A stretch of DNA of 64,000 nucleotides, from assembly GCF_028737205.1 (NCBI RefSeq), contig NZ_JAQZAL010000026.1, positions 17,339-81,338 on the forward strand, in the 5' to 3' direction. Position numbers and translations under genes: made by a program. Under the pieces are notes generated by a model. The model ran no database searches. It was not told where the DNA came from and saw only the letters and a list, made by a program, of their open reading frames with translations. This stretch comes from Actinomycetospora lutea. Lineage in GTDB: Bacteria > Actinomycetota > Actinomycetes > Mycobacteriales > Pseudonocardiaceae. Shown piece by piece: positions 33,873 to 42,200 of the stretch (within the stretch, counting starts at the first letter, position 1; each line of letters begins with the position of its first letter).

Positions 33873-34793
33873 TCAGCGGCGCTTCGCCGCCCGCTCGGCG
33901 GCGAGCACCGTGTTCTGCACCAACCACACGTCGGTCACCGGCCCCACCCCGCCCGGCACGGGTGTCGCGGCACGGGCCACGGCCGCGACGGCGGGGTCCA
34001 CGTCGCCGACGAGTCGAGTCCGCCCGGTCACCGGGTCGCGCACCGGGTTGATGCCGACGTCGAGGACGACCGCGCCGGGCGCGACGTGCTCCACGCCGAT
34101 CAGCCCGGGGACGCCGGCGGCCACGACGAGCACGTCGCCGAGACGCGTGTACTGCGCGAGACGCCCGGTCCGGCTGGCGTTCTCGTCGCACGTGACGACG
34201 ACGGCGCCCCGCTCCGCGGCGAGGGTGGCGGCGGGCTTGCCGACGTTGTTGCTCCGCCCGACGACGCAGATGGTCGACGCGCCGTAGAAGGCCTCGCCCT
34301 CGACGCCCACCTCGTCGAGCCACGCGTCGAGCAGGTGGAAGACCGACGCCGGGGTGGAGGGCACGAAGCGCGGCGTCCCGAGCGCGAGCAGCCCCGCGTT
34401 CTCGGGGTGGACCGCCTCGATGTCCTTCGCCGGGTCGAGCGCGGTGAAGATCTCGCCCTCGTCGAGGTGCGGGGGGAGGGGCCGGAGCACGAGGATCCCG
34501 CTGACGGTGGGGTCCGCCCCGAGCCCGACGACGAGCTCCAGCACCTCCTCCCGCGTCGTGTTCTCCGGCAGCGGGTGATGGCGGTGCACGATGCCGACCG
34601 CCGACGCGGCGCGGGCGAGGCGCCGGGCGTAAGCCTGCGCCGCGTAGTCGGACCCCACGAGCACGGTGGCCAGCCCGCAGCGCACGCCGAGGCCCGCGAG
34701 CCGCTCGACGTCGAACGCGACCTGCAGCTGGAGCGACCGCGCCCGTGCCCTCCCGTCGATGACGGCGGTGGGGGACGACCTCTCGACCATCAT
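33873..34793 (-). CDS. folD: FolD-like methylenetetrahydrofolate dehydrogenase/cyclohydrolase with altered catalytic residues
   Basis: 306 residues, clear FolD relative: V-V-G-R-S-N-N-V-G-K-P in the NADP domain and PGGVGPVT near the end. The active-site set is changed. The usual Y-x-x-x-K reads YARRL (Lys to Leu59), the usual V-Q-L-P-L-P reads VLRPLP (Gln to Leu103), and K-D-V-D-G reads KDIEA (Asp to Glu126). Those three residues carry cyclohydrolase chemistry in human and E. coli enzymes. So this may be a dehydrogenase-only or repurposed paralogue for C1 units from demethylation. 15 bases after the permease stop in the same direction. Confidence 0.85.
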   Translation of the reverse strand: MMVERSSPTAVIDGRARARSLQLQVAFDVERLAGLGVRCGLATVLVGSDYAAQAYARRLARAASAVGIVHRHHPLPENTTREEVLELVVGLGADPTVSGILVLRPLPPHLDEGEIFTALDPAKDIEAVHPENAGLLALGTPRFVPSTPASVFHLLDAWLDEVGVEGEAFYGASTICVVGRSNNVGKPAATLAAERGAVVVTCDENASRTGRLAQYTRLGDVLVVAAGVPGLIGVEHVAPGAVVLDVGINPVRDPVTGRTRLVGDVDPAVAAVARAATPVPGGVGPVTDVWLVQNTVLAAERAAKRR

Positions 34794-34808
34794 CGCCGTG
34801 CCGCCCCG

Positions 34809-36446
34809 TCAGCTCCCGGCCGCGGCGAGCAACTGGCCGATGATCACCATGACCACGCCGCCGCCCAGCACGAGATAGGGCCGCACGCCGGCGCGCCGGG
34901 GGAGCGCGACGGCCCCGCCCTGTCCGCTCTCCTTCGGCAGGTCGTCGCTGAACGAGGGGGGGAAGACGCCCTTGTCGACGACCTTGTGGCGGTAGTAGAA
35001 GACCGGGACGATGATCGCGGCCGCGACCAGGCCGGTCACGAAGGCCCCGCCGCCGAAGACGTCCGCGCCCCAGCCCAGGAGCAGGGCGTTGACGAAGGCG
35101 AGCACGGTGCCGATCGCGATGAGCGCCGTCGGCGCGCGGTAGGGCCGTGGCGCGTCCGGGTTGTCGACGCGGTGCATCCAGCCGGCGTTGAGGTTGAGGA
35201 AATTGAAGATCATGTAGCAGACGGTGGACGTCGCGAGCACGAACACGATGTCGCTGAGCAGCAGCAGCACGAGGTTGAAGACGAGGTCGGTCCACATCGC
35301 GCTCGTCGGCGCTCCGTGCCGGTTGGTGCGCGAGAGGAAGCGGGGCAGCCACCCGTCGCGCGACCCCTGGTACAGCGTCCGCGACGAGCCGGCCATCGTC
35401 GTCATGATCGTCAGCAGCAGCGCGAGCACGAGCATGACGATGAGCAGGTTCGCGATGACGGGACCGCCGCCGACGAGCACCGTCATCGCCTGGCCGACCC
35501 CGTTGCCGTCGACGATGTCGTCCTGGGTCAGGCGGTCAACACCGAGCACGCCCTGGAAGGCGAAGGGCACGAGCGTGTAGATGACGAGGCACGCGATGCC
35601 CGCCGAGAGGATCGCCCGCACCGTGTCGCGGCCGGGGTTCTTGAACTCGGCGGTGTAGCAGATCGAGGTCTCGAAGGCGTACGCCGACCACGCGGCGAGG
35701 AAGAGCCCGCCGGCGAAGAGCGTCCACCCGCTCACGTCCCAGGCCCCGGAGAGCGGGACGAACGGCTGGAAGTTGGTGGCGACCACGTCGCCGGTGATCA
35801 GGGGCACGACACCGATGACGAGCAGCGGCACGAGGACGGCGAGACCGATCACCGTCTGCACCCGTGCCGCGCGCAGGATGCCGCCGTGCTGGAGGGCGAA
35901 GACGAGGAGCAGGAACAGCGCCGCGATGATGAACTGGGCGTTCAGGCGAACCTCGAGGTCCTCCTGGATGAAGCCCAGCGGGAGCAGGGTCATCGACCAG
36001 GTGTTGATCGTCGCCTCGGCCGGGAAGAGCGCCGTCAGGACGTAGCCCGCGGCGAGCCCGGACCCGATGGTGAGCACCGGCGACCAGGCCAGCCAGTTGC
36101 ACCACACCGACAGGGGAGCGACCGGCTTCGCGTACCGCACCCAGGCCATGGCCCCGTACACCGAGGCGCCACCGGACTTGCTCGGGAACAGCCCCGCGAT
36201 CTCGGCCCAGACGAACGACTGGAGCAGGCCGAAGATGATGGACACGGTCCAGACGAGCGGCGACGGGGCGCCGACCGTCGCCGCGATCGTGCCGATGGAG
36301 AAGAGGACCAGGGCCGGGACGCCGCTGGCGATCCAGAAGGCCCCTTTCCAGTCCAGGGTGCGGTGCAGGCCGCCGGGGTCGTCCGTGGTCGTGCCCGACG
36401 AGCTCGGCGTGCGATCCGGTTCCGGGTCCCGCGTCGTCTCGGTCAT
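34809..36446 (-). CDS. APC-superfamily permease (amino acid/amine uptake)
   Basis: 545 residues, 12-14 hydrophobic segments, hydrophilic N-terminus of about 30 residues. Typical APC stretches: GVPALVLFSIGTIAATVGAP, FVWAEIAGLFPSKSGGASVY near segment 2-3, SAYAFETSICYTAEFKNPGR, and SRTLYQGSRDGWLPRFL. First gene of the permease-folD operon. The shared motif AGTAGACC...GAGACAAC lies about 250 bases upstream, as it does for the ligase/synthase operon. It probably imports an amine or amino acid used by the island. Confidence 0.88.
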   Translation of the reverse strand: MTETTRDPEPDRTPSSSGTTTDDPGGLHRTLDWKGAFWIASGVPALVLFSIGTIAATVGAPSPLVWTVSIIFGLLQSFVWAEIAGLFPSKSGGASVYGAMAWVRYAKPVAPLSVWCNWLAWSPVLTIGSGLAAGYVLTALFPAEATINTWSMTLLPLGFIQEDLEVRLNAQFIIAALFLLLVFALQHGGILRAARVQTVIGLAVLVPLLVIGVVPLITGDVVATNFQPFVPLSGAWDVSGWTLFAGGLFLAAWSAYAFETSICYTAEFKNPGRDTVRAILSAGIACLVIYTLVPFAFQGVLGVDRLTQDDIVDGNGVGQAMTVLVGGGPVIANLLIVMLVLALLLTIMTTMAGSSRTLYQGSRDGWLPRFLSRTNRHGAPTSAMWTDLVFNLVLLLLSDIVFVLATSTVCYMIFNFLNLNAGWMHRVDNPDAPRPYRAPTALIAIGTVLAFVNALLLGWGADVFGGGAFVTGLVAAAIIVPVFYYRHKVVDKGVFPPSFSDDLPKESGQGGAVALPRRAGVRPYLVLGGGVVMVIIGQLLAAAGS

Positions 36447-36870
36447 CGCCCGTTCCTCCGTCCTGCGCGATGCGTCAGTCGGTGCTGTGGGCGTCTCCGG
36501 ACCCTCGCGCCGCTGCCCCGTCCCACCCGACCCCGGACGAGGAGCCCGGTGCGGATCGAGTCCCGGAGCGACGTCGAACAGCGTGCGGCAGTCTCGGCCG
36601 CGAGCCGTCGGATCTGCCCTTCTGCGGATGTTCGATTCGGGCCCCCGCCGCCTCGTGCGGCGCTGCGGGAGCGGGTATGAGTTCGGTGTGTGGCAGTAGA
36701 CCGCGTTTCACCAGGCGAGACAACTGCCGGGCCGAGATCCGCCGAGATCGACGCCCGGACACGGGGTCCGCCGCATCAGCGCAGGTCGGGACGGACACCG
36801 GAAGGATTCCGGTGTCCATCCACCCCGCGGGACCGATCGCCCCGCCGAGCCCGACCCGCGCCGTGCCGGA
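36447..36870. promoter_or_regulatory. 424-base region upstream of the permease, holding island motif copy A
   Basis: No gene seen; the short open frames here have no ribosome site or family resemblance. It carries motif copy A at 36695-36724: AGTAGACC, then GTTTCACC (36705-36712), 4 bases, GAGAC (36717-36721), AAC. Copy B ahead of the GlnT-type ligase matches it over about 30 bases with few differences. The promoter of the permease-folD operon must lie here. Confidence 0.6.
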
Positions 36871-37362
36871 TCAGAACGTGAACGTCTTGTCCCACCGCTC
36901 CACGGTGGGAGGAGTCCAGTTCTCGCCGACGGTCGCCGATCCCTCCAGCCACGGCCCGAGCTCGGGCTGGGGGAACTTCGCGTGCTGGTGCTTGAGCCAG
37001 ATCCCGTAGGAGTTGCCCTCCTGGAGGTGCTTGATGAGCACCTTGCGCGCGAACTCGTCCTCGCGCCCCGACGGGATGTCGAAGTGAATCTTGAGGAAGG
37101 CGTTCGTGTAGCGGTCGAAGACGGCCGGGATGCCGTCCTCCTCCATGAGGTGGATGTCCTCGAGCCAGTTCAGGTCGTCGCCCGGCGTCGCGGCCAGCAG
37201 GTCGATGTCCTCGACCAGGCCCGGATCGAACTGGTACGGGAAGGTCCGTCCGGTCAGCTCCTCGGTGTCGATGCCCTGGCGGGTGGTCAGCCGCCGCTGC
37301 GACAGGTCGAACTGCTTCTGGGGGTCGTGCTGCGCGGCGGAGCCCGCGGTCCCGTCAGACAT
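36871..37362 (-). CDS. Uncharacterised 163-residue protein at the end of the N-methylglutamate-synthase operon
   Basis: No family recognised. Soluble, acidic, no cysteine motif, signal peptide or membrane segment. Notable stretches: TFPYQFDPGLVEDIDLLAAT, NWLEDIHLMEEDGIP, FLKIHFDIPSGREDEFARKV, GNSYGIWLKHQHAKF and a Trp-rich end. The ATG lies 8 bases inside the end of the preceding gene, so it is translationally coupled to the glutamate-synthase-like subunit. That points to a subunit, chaperone or assembly factor of the ligase/synthase system. Only context supports this. Confidence 0.8.
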   Translation of the reverse strand: MSDGTAGSAAQHDPQKQFDLSQRRLTTRQGIDTEELTGRTFPYQFDPGLVEDIDLLAATPGDDLNWLEDIHLMEEDGIPAVFDRYTNAFLKIHFDIPSGREDEFARKVLIKHLQEGNSYGIWLKHQHAKFPQPELGPWLEGSATVGENWTPPTVERWDKTFTF

Positions 37363-38764
37363 CCGAGCCTCCTCCGTCGTTGGCGACGTGCTTGGCGAGC
37401 AGGGTCTTGATCTCCTCGAGGGTCTGCGACTCCGTGACCCCCGGGATGTAGCTGGTGCCGGCCAGGGGCACCCGGGCCATCGCCGACGCCTCGGTGGTCA
37501 GCGCCGCGAGGTCCTCGGGCTCGAGACTGTGGACGTCGGTCTTCCCGCAGGCACGGGCGAGCATCTGGACCTCGAGGGTCAGGGTGTGCAGGAAGTTGTA
37601 GACGCGCGTGGCGCCCTCGTCGACGTCGAGGCGCTTGCGCAGCTCCGGGTCCTGCGTGGTGATGCCGGCCGGGTCCTTGCCGGTGTGCCAGTGGTAGAAC
37701 TCGGCCGCCGAGACGCCGAAGGTGCCCTGGTAGTCGGCGCCCTCGACCTCCTTGTTCGAGCCCAGGGCCATCAGCGCGGCGCTGCCGATCGCGATGGCGT
37801 CCGCGCCGAGCGCGATGCACTTCGCGACGTCGCCGCCGTTGCGGATGCCGCCCGCCACCACGAGGTCGATCTCGTCGGCGAGGCCGACGTCCTCGAGGGC
37901 CCGGCGGGCCTCGGGGATCGCGGCCAGCAGCGGGATGCCGGTCTCCTCGGTGGCGATGTGCGGGCCGGCCCCGGTGCCGCCCTCGGCGCCGTCGAGGAAG
38001 ATGACGTCCGGCCCGCACTTGGCGGCCATCCGCACGTCGTCGTAGACGCGGGAGGCGCCGAGCTTGAGCTGGATCGGGACCTGGTAGTCCGTCGCCTCGC
38101 GGACCTCCTGGATCTTCAGCGAGAGGTCGTCGGGCCCGAGCCAGTCGGGGTGCCGCGCGGGGCTGCGCTGGTCGATCCCGGCCGGCAGCGAGCGCATCTC
38201 GGCCACCTGCTCGGTGACCTTCTGGCCCATGAGGTGCCCGCCCATGCCGACCTTGCAGCCCTGGCCGATGAAGAACTCGACGGCGTCGGCGAGCATCAGG
38301 TGGTGCGGGTTGAACCCGTAACGGCTCTGGATGACCTGGTAGTACCACTTCGTGGAGAAGTCGCGCTCGGGCGGGATCATGCCGCCCTCGCCCGAGCACG
38401 TCGCCGTGCCGGCCATCGACGCGCCCTTGGCCAGGGCCATCTTGGCCTCCAGCGACAGGGCGCCGAAGCTCATTCCGGTGATGTAGATCGGGATGTCGAG
38501 CACGAGCGGGTTCTTGGCGAACCGCGACCCGAGGACGGTCTTCGTCGTGCACTTCTCGCGGTAGCCCTCGATCACGAAGCGCGTGAGCGTGCCGGGCAGG
38601 AACACGAGCTCGTCCCAGTGCGGGATCTTCTTGAAGATGCCGCCCCCGCGCATCCGGTAGCGGCCGAGATCGGCCTTCACGTGGATGTCGTTGATGACCT
38701 CGGGAGTGAAGATCCTGCTCTTGCCCAGCCCCATGCTCTCGGAGCTCGCCATCTCGTCGGTCAT
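37355..38764 (-). CDS. mgsC: FMN-binding glutamate-synthase-like protein (GlxD; N-methylglutamate synthase subunit C candidate)
   Basis: 469 residues corresponding to the central FMN/Fe-S domain of glutamate synthase: ITGMSFGALSLEAKMALAKG, CSGEGGMIPPERD, QLKLGASRVYDDVRMAAKCG, FLDGAEGGTGAGPHIA and VVAGGIRNGGDVAKCIALGA. With the GXGXG and class II amidotransferase subunits beside it, this is the three-part enzyme that makes N-methylglutamate from methylamine (or its gamma-glutamyl amide) and glutamate. A plain glutamate-synthase-like role cannot be excluded. The C-terminus ASAMARVPLAGTSYIPGVTE recurs in the partial gene at the right edge. Confidence 0.85.
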   Translation of the reverse strand: MTDEMASSESMGLGKSRIFTPEVINDIHVKADLGRYRMRGGGIFKKIPHWDELVFLPGTLTRFVIEGYREKCTTKTVLGSRFAKNPLVLDIPIYITGMSFGALSLEAKMALAKGASMAGTATCSGEGGMIPPERDFSTKWYYQVIQSRYGFNPHHLMLADAVEFFIGQGCKVGMGGHLMGQKVTEQVAEMRSLPAGIDQRSPARHPDWLGPDDLSLKIQEVREATDYQVPIQLKLGASRVYDDVRMAAKCGPDVIFLDGAEGGTGAGPHIATEETGIPLLAAIPEARRALEDVGLADEIDLVVAGGIRNGGDVAKCIALGADAIAIGSAALMALGSNKEVEGADYQGTFGVSAAEFYHWHTGKDPAGITTQDPELRKRLDVDEGATRVYNFLHTLTLEVQMLARACGKTDVHSLEPEDLAALTTEASAMARVPLAGTSYIPGVTESQTLEEIKTLLAKHVANDGGGSDV

Positions 38765-38777
38765 GTGGCCCTCTCCC

Positions 38778-39572
38778 TCACAGGACGAGCTTGCGCTCGG
38801 ACGGCTCGAGGTTGTCGTAGTTGTAGAGCTGCTTGCCGCAGACGAACTTGCGGAAGGTGTCCGGCCGGTCGATGCGGTAGATCCCGAGCTTCCGGTCGAG
38901 CAGCTCCTCGTCCTCCGGCGTCATCTCGGCCTCGATGCAGTCGACCCCGAGCGCGGCGACGGTCCCGCCGACGTAGATCTCGCCGTCGTACATGGAGTCG
39001 CCCATGCCGGGCCCGACGTCGCCGCAGATGATCTGGCGGCCGCGCTGCATCATGAAGCCGGTCATGGACCCGGCGTTGCCGCCGACGACGATCGTGCCGC
39101 CCTTCTGGTCGATGCCCGTCCGGGCGCCGACGTGGCCGCGGACGACGAGGTCGCCCCCGCGCATGGCGGCGCCGGTGAGCGAGCCCGCGTTCTTGTCGAT
39201 CACCACGACGCCGGACATCATGTTCTCGGCGACCGACCAGCCGACGCGGCCGGTGATGTGGATCTCCGGGCCGTCGCCGAGCGTGGCACCGAAGTAGCCG
39301 AGGCTGCCGTTGATGGTGATCCGGCACCGGGCGAGCAGGCCCACGGCGATCGAGTGCTTGGCGCCGGGGTTCTCGATCCTGACCTCCCGGATGCCCTCGG
39401 CGTAGATCAGCCGGCGGAGCTCGAGATTGACCAGGCGGGGGCTGAGGTCCGCGGCGTCGAACGTCGCGGTCCCGCCCTCGACGCGGGCCACCTTCGGGGC
39501 CTCGGCGTCGGGCTCGGCGAGCCCGCGGATGTCGTTGCGGCCGCGGGTCTCCTGGTCCGTCGGCGGGTTCAT
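38778..39572 (-). CDS. mgsB: GXGXG-domain protein (GlxC; N-methylglutamate synthase subunit B candidate)
   Basis: 264 residues, the right-handed beta-helix domain that forms the C-terminus of large glutamate synthases, here a separate protein. Repeating G-x-x-G-x-x turns are clear (GDLVVRGHVGARTG, GGTIVVGGNAGSMTG, RGRQIICGDVGPGMG, DGEIYVGGTV). It structures the channel between ammonia or amine release and the FMN site. ATG overlaps the stop of the amidotransferase subunit by 4 bases; 13 bases precede the FMN subunit. Confidence 0.87.
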   Translation of the reverse strand: MNPPTDQETRGRNDIRGLAEPDAEAPKVARVEGGTATFDAADLSPRLVNLELRRLIYAEGIREVRIENPGAKHSIAVGLLARCRITINGSLGYFGATLGDGPEIHITGRVGWSVAENMMSGVVVIDKNAGSLTGAAMRGGDLVVRGHVGARTGIDQKGGTIVVGGNAGSMTGFMMQRGRQIICGDVGPGMGDSMYDGEIYVGGTVAALGVDCIEAEMTPEDEELLDRKLGIYRIDRPDTFRKFVCGKQLYNYDNLEPSERKLVL

Positions 39573-40498
39573 CGCGACCACACCAGCACCTCCGACTCGT
39601 AGGGGTCGTAGGAGTCGATCTCCTGGGGGAGGACCGCGCGGATGGCGCTCTCCTCCGACGCGAGCGCGACGAGGTTCTCGCCCTCGTGCAGGACCAGCGG
39701 CTTCGCGGCCATGGCGTCCTTGGCCATGCCGAGGCTGTCCTCGGTGACCACCAGGTAGGTGAAGACCCCGTCGAGGTCCTCGAGGCTCTGCTTCATCGCG
39801 GTCTCGAGGCTCGTGCCGTCGGCGAGGCGTTCGGCCAGGTAGACCGCGATGATCTCGGAGTCGCACTCGGACTGGAACCGGTGGCCGTTGCGCTCGAGGC
39901 GCCGCCGCCACTGGTGGTAGTTCGTCAGCTGGCCGTTGTGCACCACCGCGACGTCGGAGAAGGGGTAGGCCCAGTACGGGTGGGCGCCGGCGATGTCGAC
40001 GTCCGACTCGGTCGCCATCCGGACGTGGCCGATGGCGTGCGTCCCACGGAAGCTGTCGAGGTGGTACTGGTCGGCGACCGTCTGCGCGTCGCCCAGGTCC
40101 TTGACGATCTCCAGCGAGTGCCCGAGGGAGAGCACCTCGCAGCCCCGGATGTCCTCGACGTAGTCGGCGAGGGGCTTCAGCTCGCCCTCGTAGCGGAAGG
40201 TCGCCCGGTACGCGTAGGCCGATTCACCCTCGACGCGGTCGACCGTCGCCCCGATCTTGGAGAGCCGCGATTCGACCTCACGGCGGTTGCGCTCGAGGCG
40301 CTCGTTGTAGTCGAAGTCGGAGGTCTCGTTCGGGTCGGCGAGCTTGAAGCGCATCACGACGAGCTCCGACGGTTCGCCGTAGAGGGCGTATCCCGCGGAG
40401 TCCGGCCCACGGTGCTTCATGGACTGGAGCATCTTCGTCATCTCGGCACCGACGTCGCCCGGCCCGTCGGTGTGGATGATTCCTGCGATCCCACACAT
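39569..40498 (-). CDS. mgsA: Class II glutamine amidotransferase (GlxB; N-methylglutamate synthase subunit A candidate)
   Basis: 309 residues beginning Met-Cys-Gly-Ile-Ala-Gly, so the catalytic Cys is residue 2 after Met removal. Further marks: HRGPDSAGYALYG, GHVRMATESDVD, DVAVVHNGQLTNYHQWRR and SECDSEIIAVYL. In glutamate synthase this domain frees ammonia from glutamine; in the N-methylglutamate system it is thought to release methylamine from gamma-glutamylmethylamide. Second gene of the ligase/synthase operon, 34 bases after the ligase. Confidence 0.88.
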   Translation of the reverse strand: MCGIAGIIHTDGPGDVGAEMTKMLQSMKHRGPDSAGYALYGEPSELVVMRFKLADPNETSDFDYNERLERNRREVESRLSKIGATVDRVEGESAYAYRATFRYEGELKPLADYVEDIRGCEVLSLGHSLEIVKDLGDAQTVADQYHLDSFRGTHAIGHVRMATESDVDIAGAHPYWAYPFSDVAVVHNGQLTNYHQWRRRLERNGHRFQSECDSEIIAVYLAERLADGTSLETAMKQSLEDLDGVFTYLVVTEDSLGMAKDAMAAKPLVLHEGENLVALASEESAIRAVLPQEIDSYDPYESEVLVWSR

Positions 40499-40532
40499 GT
40501 CGTTCTCCCTTCGTGTGATCTCGGCAGTGCGG

Positions 40533-41933
40533 TCAGGGGAGGATGTCGAGGTACTCCTTGACGTCCCAGTCGGTGACGGCGGCGCAGAACCGCTCCCACT
40601 CGTCGCGCTTGTAGTGCTCGAAGACGCGGTACATGTCGCCCGGCATCGCGCTGCGCACGACCTCGTCGGCGTCGAGGGCCCGGAGGGCGTCCCCGAGGTT
40701 CATGGGGATCTTCCGGACCTCCTTGCCCTCGGCCATCGCGTTGTAGATGTTGCGCTCCTCCGGGGGCCCCGGGTCGAGGTTGCGCTCGATCCCGTCGCCC
40801 ATCGCCTTGAGGAGGGCCGCGAAGGAGAGATAGGGGTTCACCGCGGAATCGACGGAGCGGTACTCGAACCGGTCCGGCGAGCTCACGCGCAGTGCCGTCG
40901 TGCGGTTCTGGAATCCCCAGTCGGCGAAGAGCGGGGCCCAGAAGCCCGCGTCCCAGAGCCGACGGTAGGAGTTCACCGTGGGGGATGTGATGCAGGTCAG
41001 GGCGGAGAGGTGCTCGAGGACGCCGCCGATGGCCGCCAGCCCGATCTTGCTGGGCAGGCGGGGGTTGTCGCCGTCGGGCAGGAACACGTTGTTCTCACCG
41101 CGGTCCCACAGCGACATGTTGTGGTGGCACCCGTTCGCCGACACCCCGGTGAAGGGCTTGGGCATGAAGCACGGGAAGGCGTTGAACTCGCGCCCGACCT
41201 GCCGGCAGATCTGGCGGTAGGTCGTCAGGCGGTCGGCGGTGAGCTCGGCGCGGTCGAACTGCCAGTTGAGCTCGAGCTGACCGGGGGCGTCCTCGTGGTC
41301 GCCCTGGATCATGTCGAGGCCCATCGCGCTGCTGTACTCCATGATCCGGTGGATCAACGGCTGCAGCTCGCTGAACTGGTCGATGTGGTAGCAGTACGGC
41401 TTGGTCATGCCGTCGACGGAGGGCGTGCCGTCGGGATTGGTCTTGAGCCACATCATCTCGGGCTCGGTGCCGATCTTGAGATGGAAGCCCGTGCGCTCCT
41501 CGAAGTCACGATGGATGCGCTTGAGGTTGCCGCGACAGTCGGACGTGAGGAACGAGCCCGGGTCCTCGGGCTCCTCGCGGCCGCGGAAGAGCGTGCAGAA
41601 CACCCGCGCGGTCTTCGGGTCCCACGGGAGGACCTGGAAGGTCTCGACGTCGGGCATGCCGACGAGCTCGGTGGCCTCCGCCCCGTAACCGATGTATTCG
41701 CCGTGCCGGTCGGTGAACAGGTTCGCCGTTGACCCGTAGACGAGCTGGAAGCCCTTCTGGGTGAAGCGCTCCCAGTGGTCGGCGGGCGCGCCCTTGCCCA
41801 TGATCCGGCCCGTGACCGAGGCGAACTGGTAATAGATGTACTTGACGTCGCCCTCGTCGATCTTGCGTCGAACTTCCTCGATCGCCTCTTTGCGCCCGTC
41901 CTGGGCGACGAAGTTCTCGATGTCGGTAGGCAT
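40533..41933 (-). CDS. gmaS: GlnT-type glutamine synthetase family ligase (gamma-glutamylmethylamide synthetase candidate)
   Basis: 466 residues of the glutamine-synthetase fold, in the type III/GlnT branch. Visible: the opening half-barrel (VKYIYYQFASVTGRIMGKG), metal ligands in GTEPEMMW and DHEDAPGQLELNW, the ATP/glutamate stretch SANGCHHNMSLW, and N-R-T-T-A-L-R-V-S-S with the substrate Arg. The gene heads the operon with mgsABC, and the divergent operon codes for a sarcosine-oxidase-like complex; together these make methylamine the likely amine rather than ammonia. Fold assignment is firm, the amine is inference. Motif B lies 57 bases upstream. Confidence 0.87.
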   Translation of the reverse strand: MPTDIENFVAQDGRKEAIEEVRRKIDEGDVKYIYYQFASVTGRIMGKGAPADHWERFTQKGFQLVYGSTANLFTDRHGEYIGYGAEATELVGMPDVETFQVLPWDPKTARVFCTLFRGREEPEDPGSFLTSDCRGNLKRIHRDFEERTGFHLKIGTEPEMMWLKTNPDGTPSVDGMTKPYCYHIDQFSELQPLIHRIMEYSSAMGLDMIQGDHEDAPGQLELNWQFDRAELTADRLTTYRQICRQVGREFNAFPCFMPKPFTGVSANGCHHNMSLWDRGENNVFLPDGDNPRLPSKIGLAAIGGVLEHLSALTCITSPTVNSYRRLWDAGFWAPLFADWGFQNRTTALRVSSPDRFEYRSVDSAVNPYLSFAALLKAMGDGIERNLDPGPPEERNIYNAMAEGKEVRKIPMNLGDALRALDADEVVRSAMPGDMYRVFEHYKRDEWERFCAAVTDWDVKEYLDILP

Positions 41934-42200
41934 GACACTGCCCTCCCGGGTCACGGTCCGGTGTGGACCTCGTGAGCGCGGCCACAGTGAGTAGACCGTG
42001 TTCACCTGGGGGAGACAACCGGCTGCCTCAAACTTTGTGGGATCGATGTCGCCCGGTCCGTCACGGAGGCGGCGCCCGGCCTTGTCTACTCGGGGTGGAC
42101 ACTGTTTCACCAGCCTCGTACGGTCTGCGTCACACCACCCCCTCCCGCTCGACGGGTGCCGGAGGGGTGGTCCTCGAGACGCCGAGGCGAGGACGACTCC
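41934..42200. promoter_or_regulatory. Divergent control region of the ligase/synthase and oxidase operons, with motif copies B and C
   Basis: Copy B (41990-42019): AGTAGACC, GTGTTCACC, 5 bases, GAGACAAC. Copy C (42082-42111) reads on the opposite strand as GTGAAAC, GTGTCCACC, then AGTAGACAA, and on the plus strand contains GTTTCACCAG. The two copies are about 90 bases apart, one near each operon start, which suits coordinate control of both operons by one regulator. Confidence 0.65.

Noticed and set aside
40533..41933. Calling the GlnT-type gene the housekeeping glutamine synthetase
   Set aside because: It heads an operon with three glutamate-synthase-like subunits and faces a sarcosine-oxidase-like operon, and it belongs to the GlnT-like branch; an amine-specific ligase fits better, although ammonia use is not excluded.
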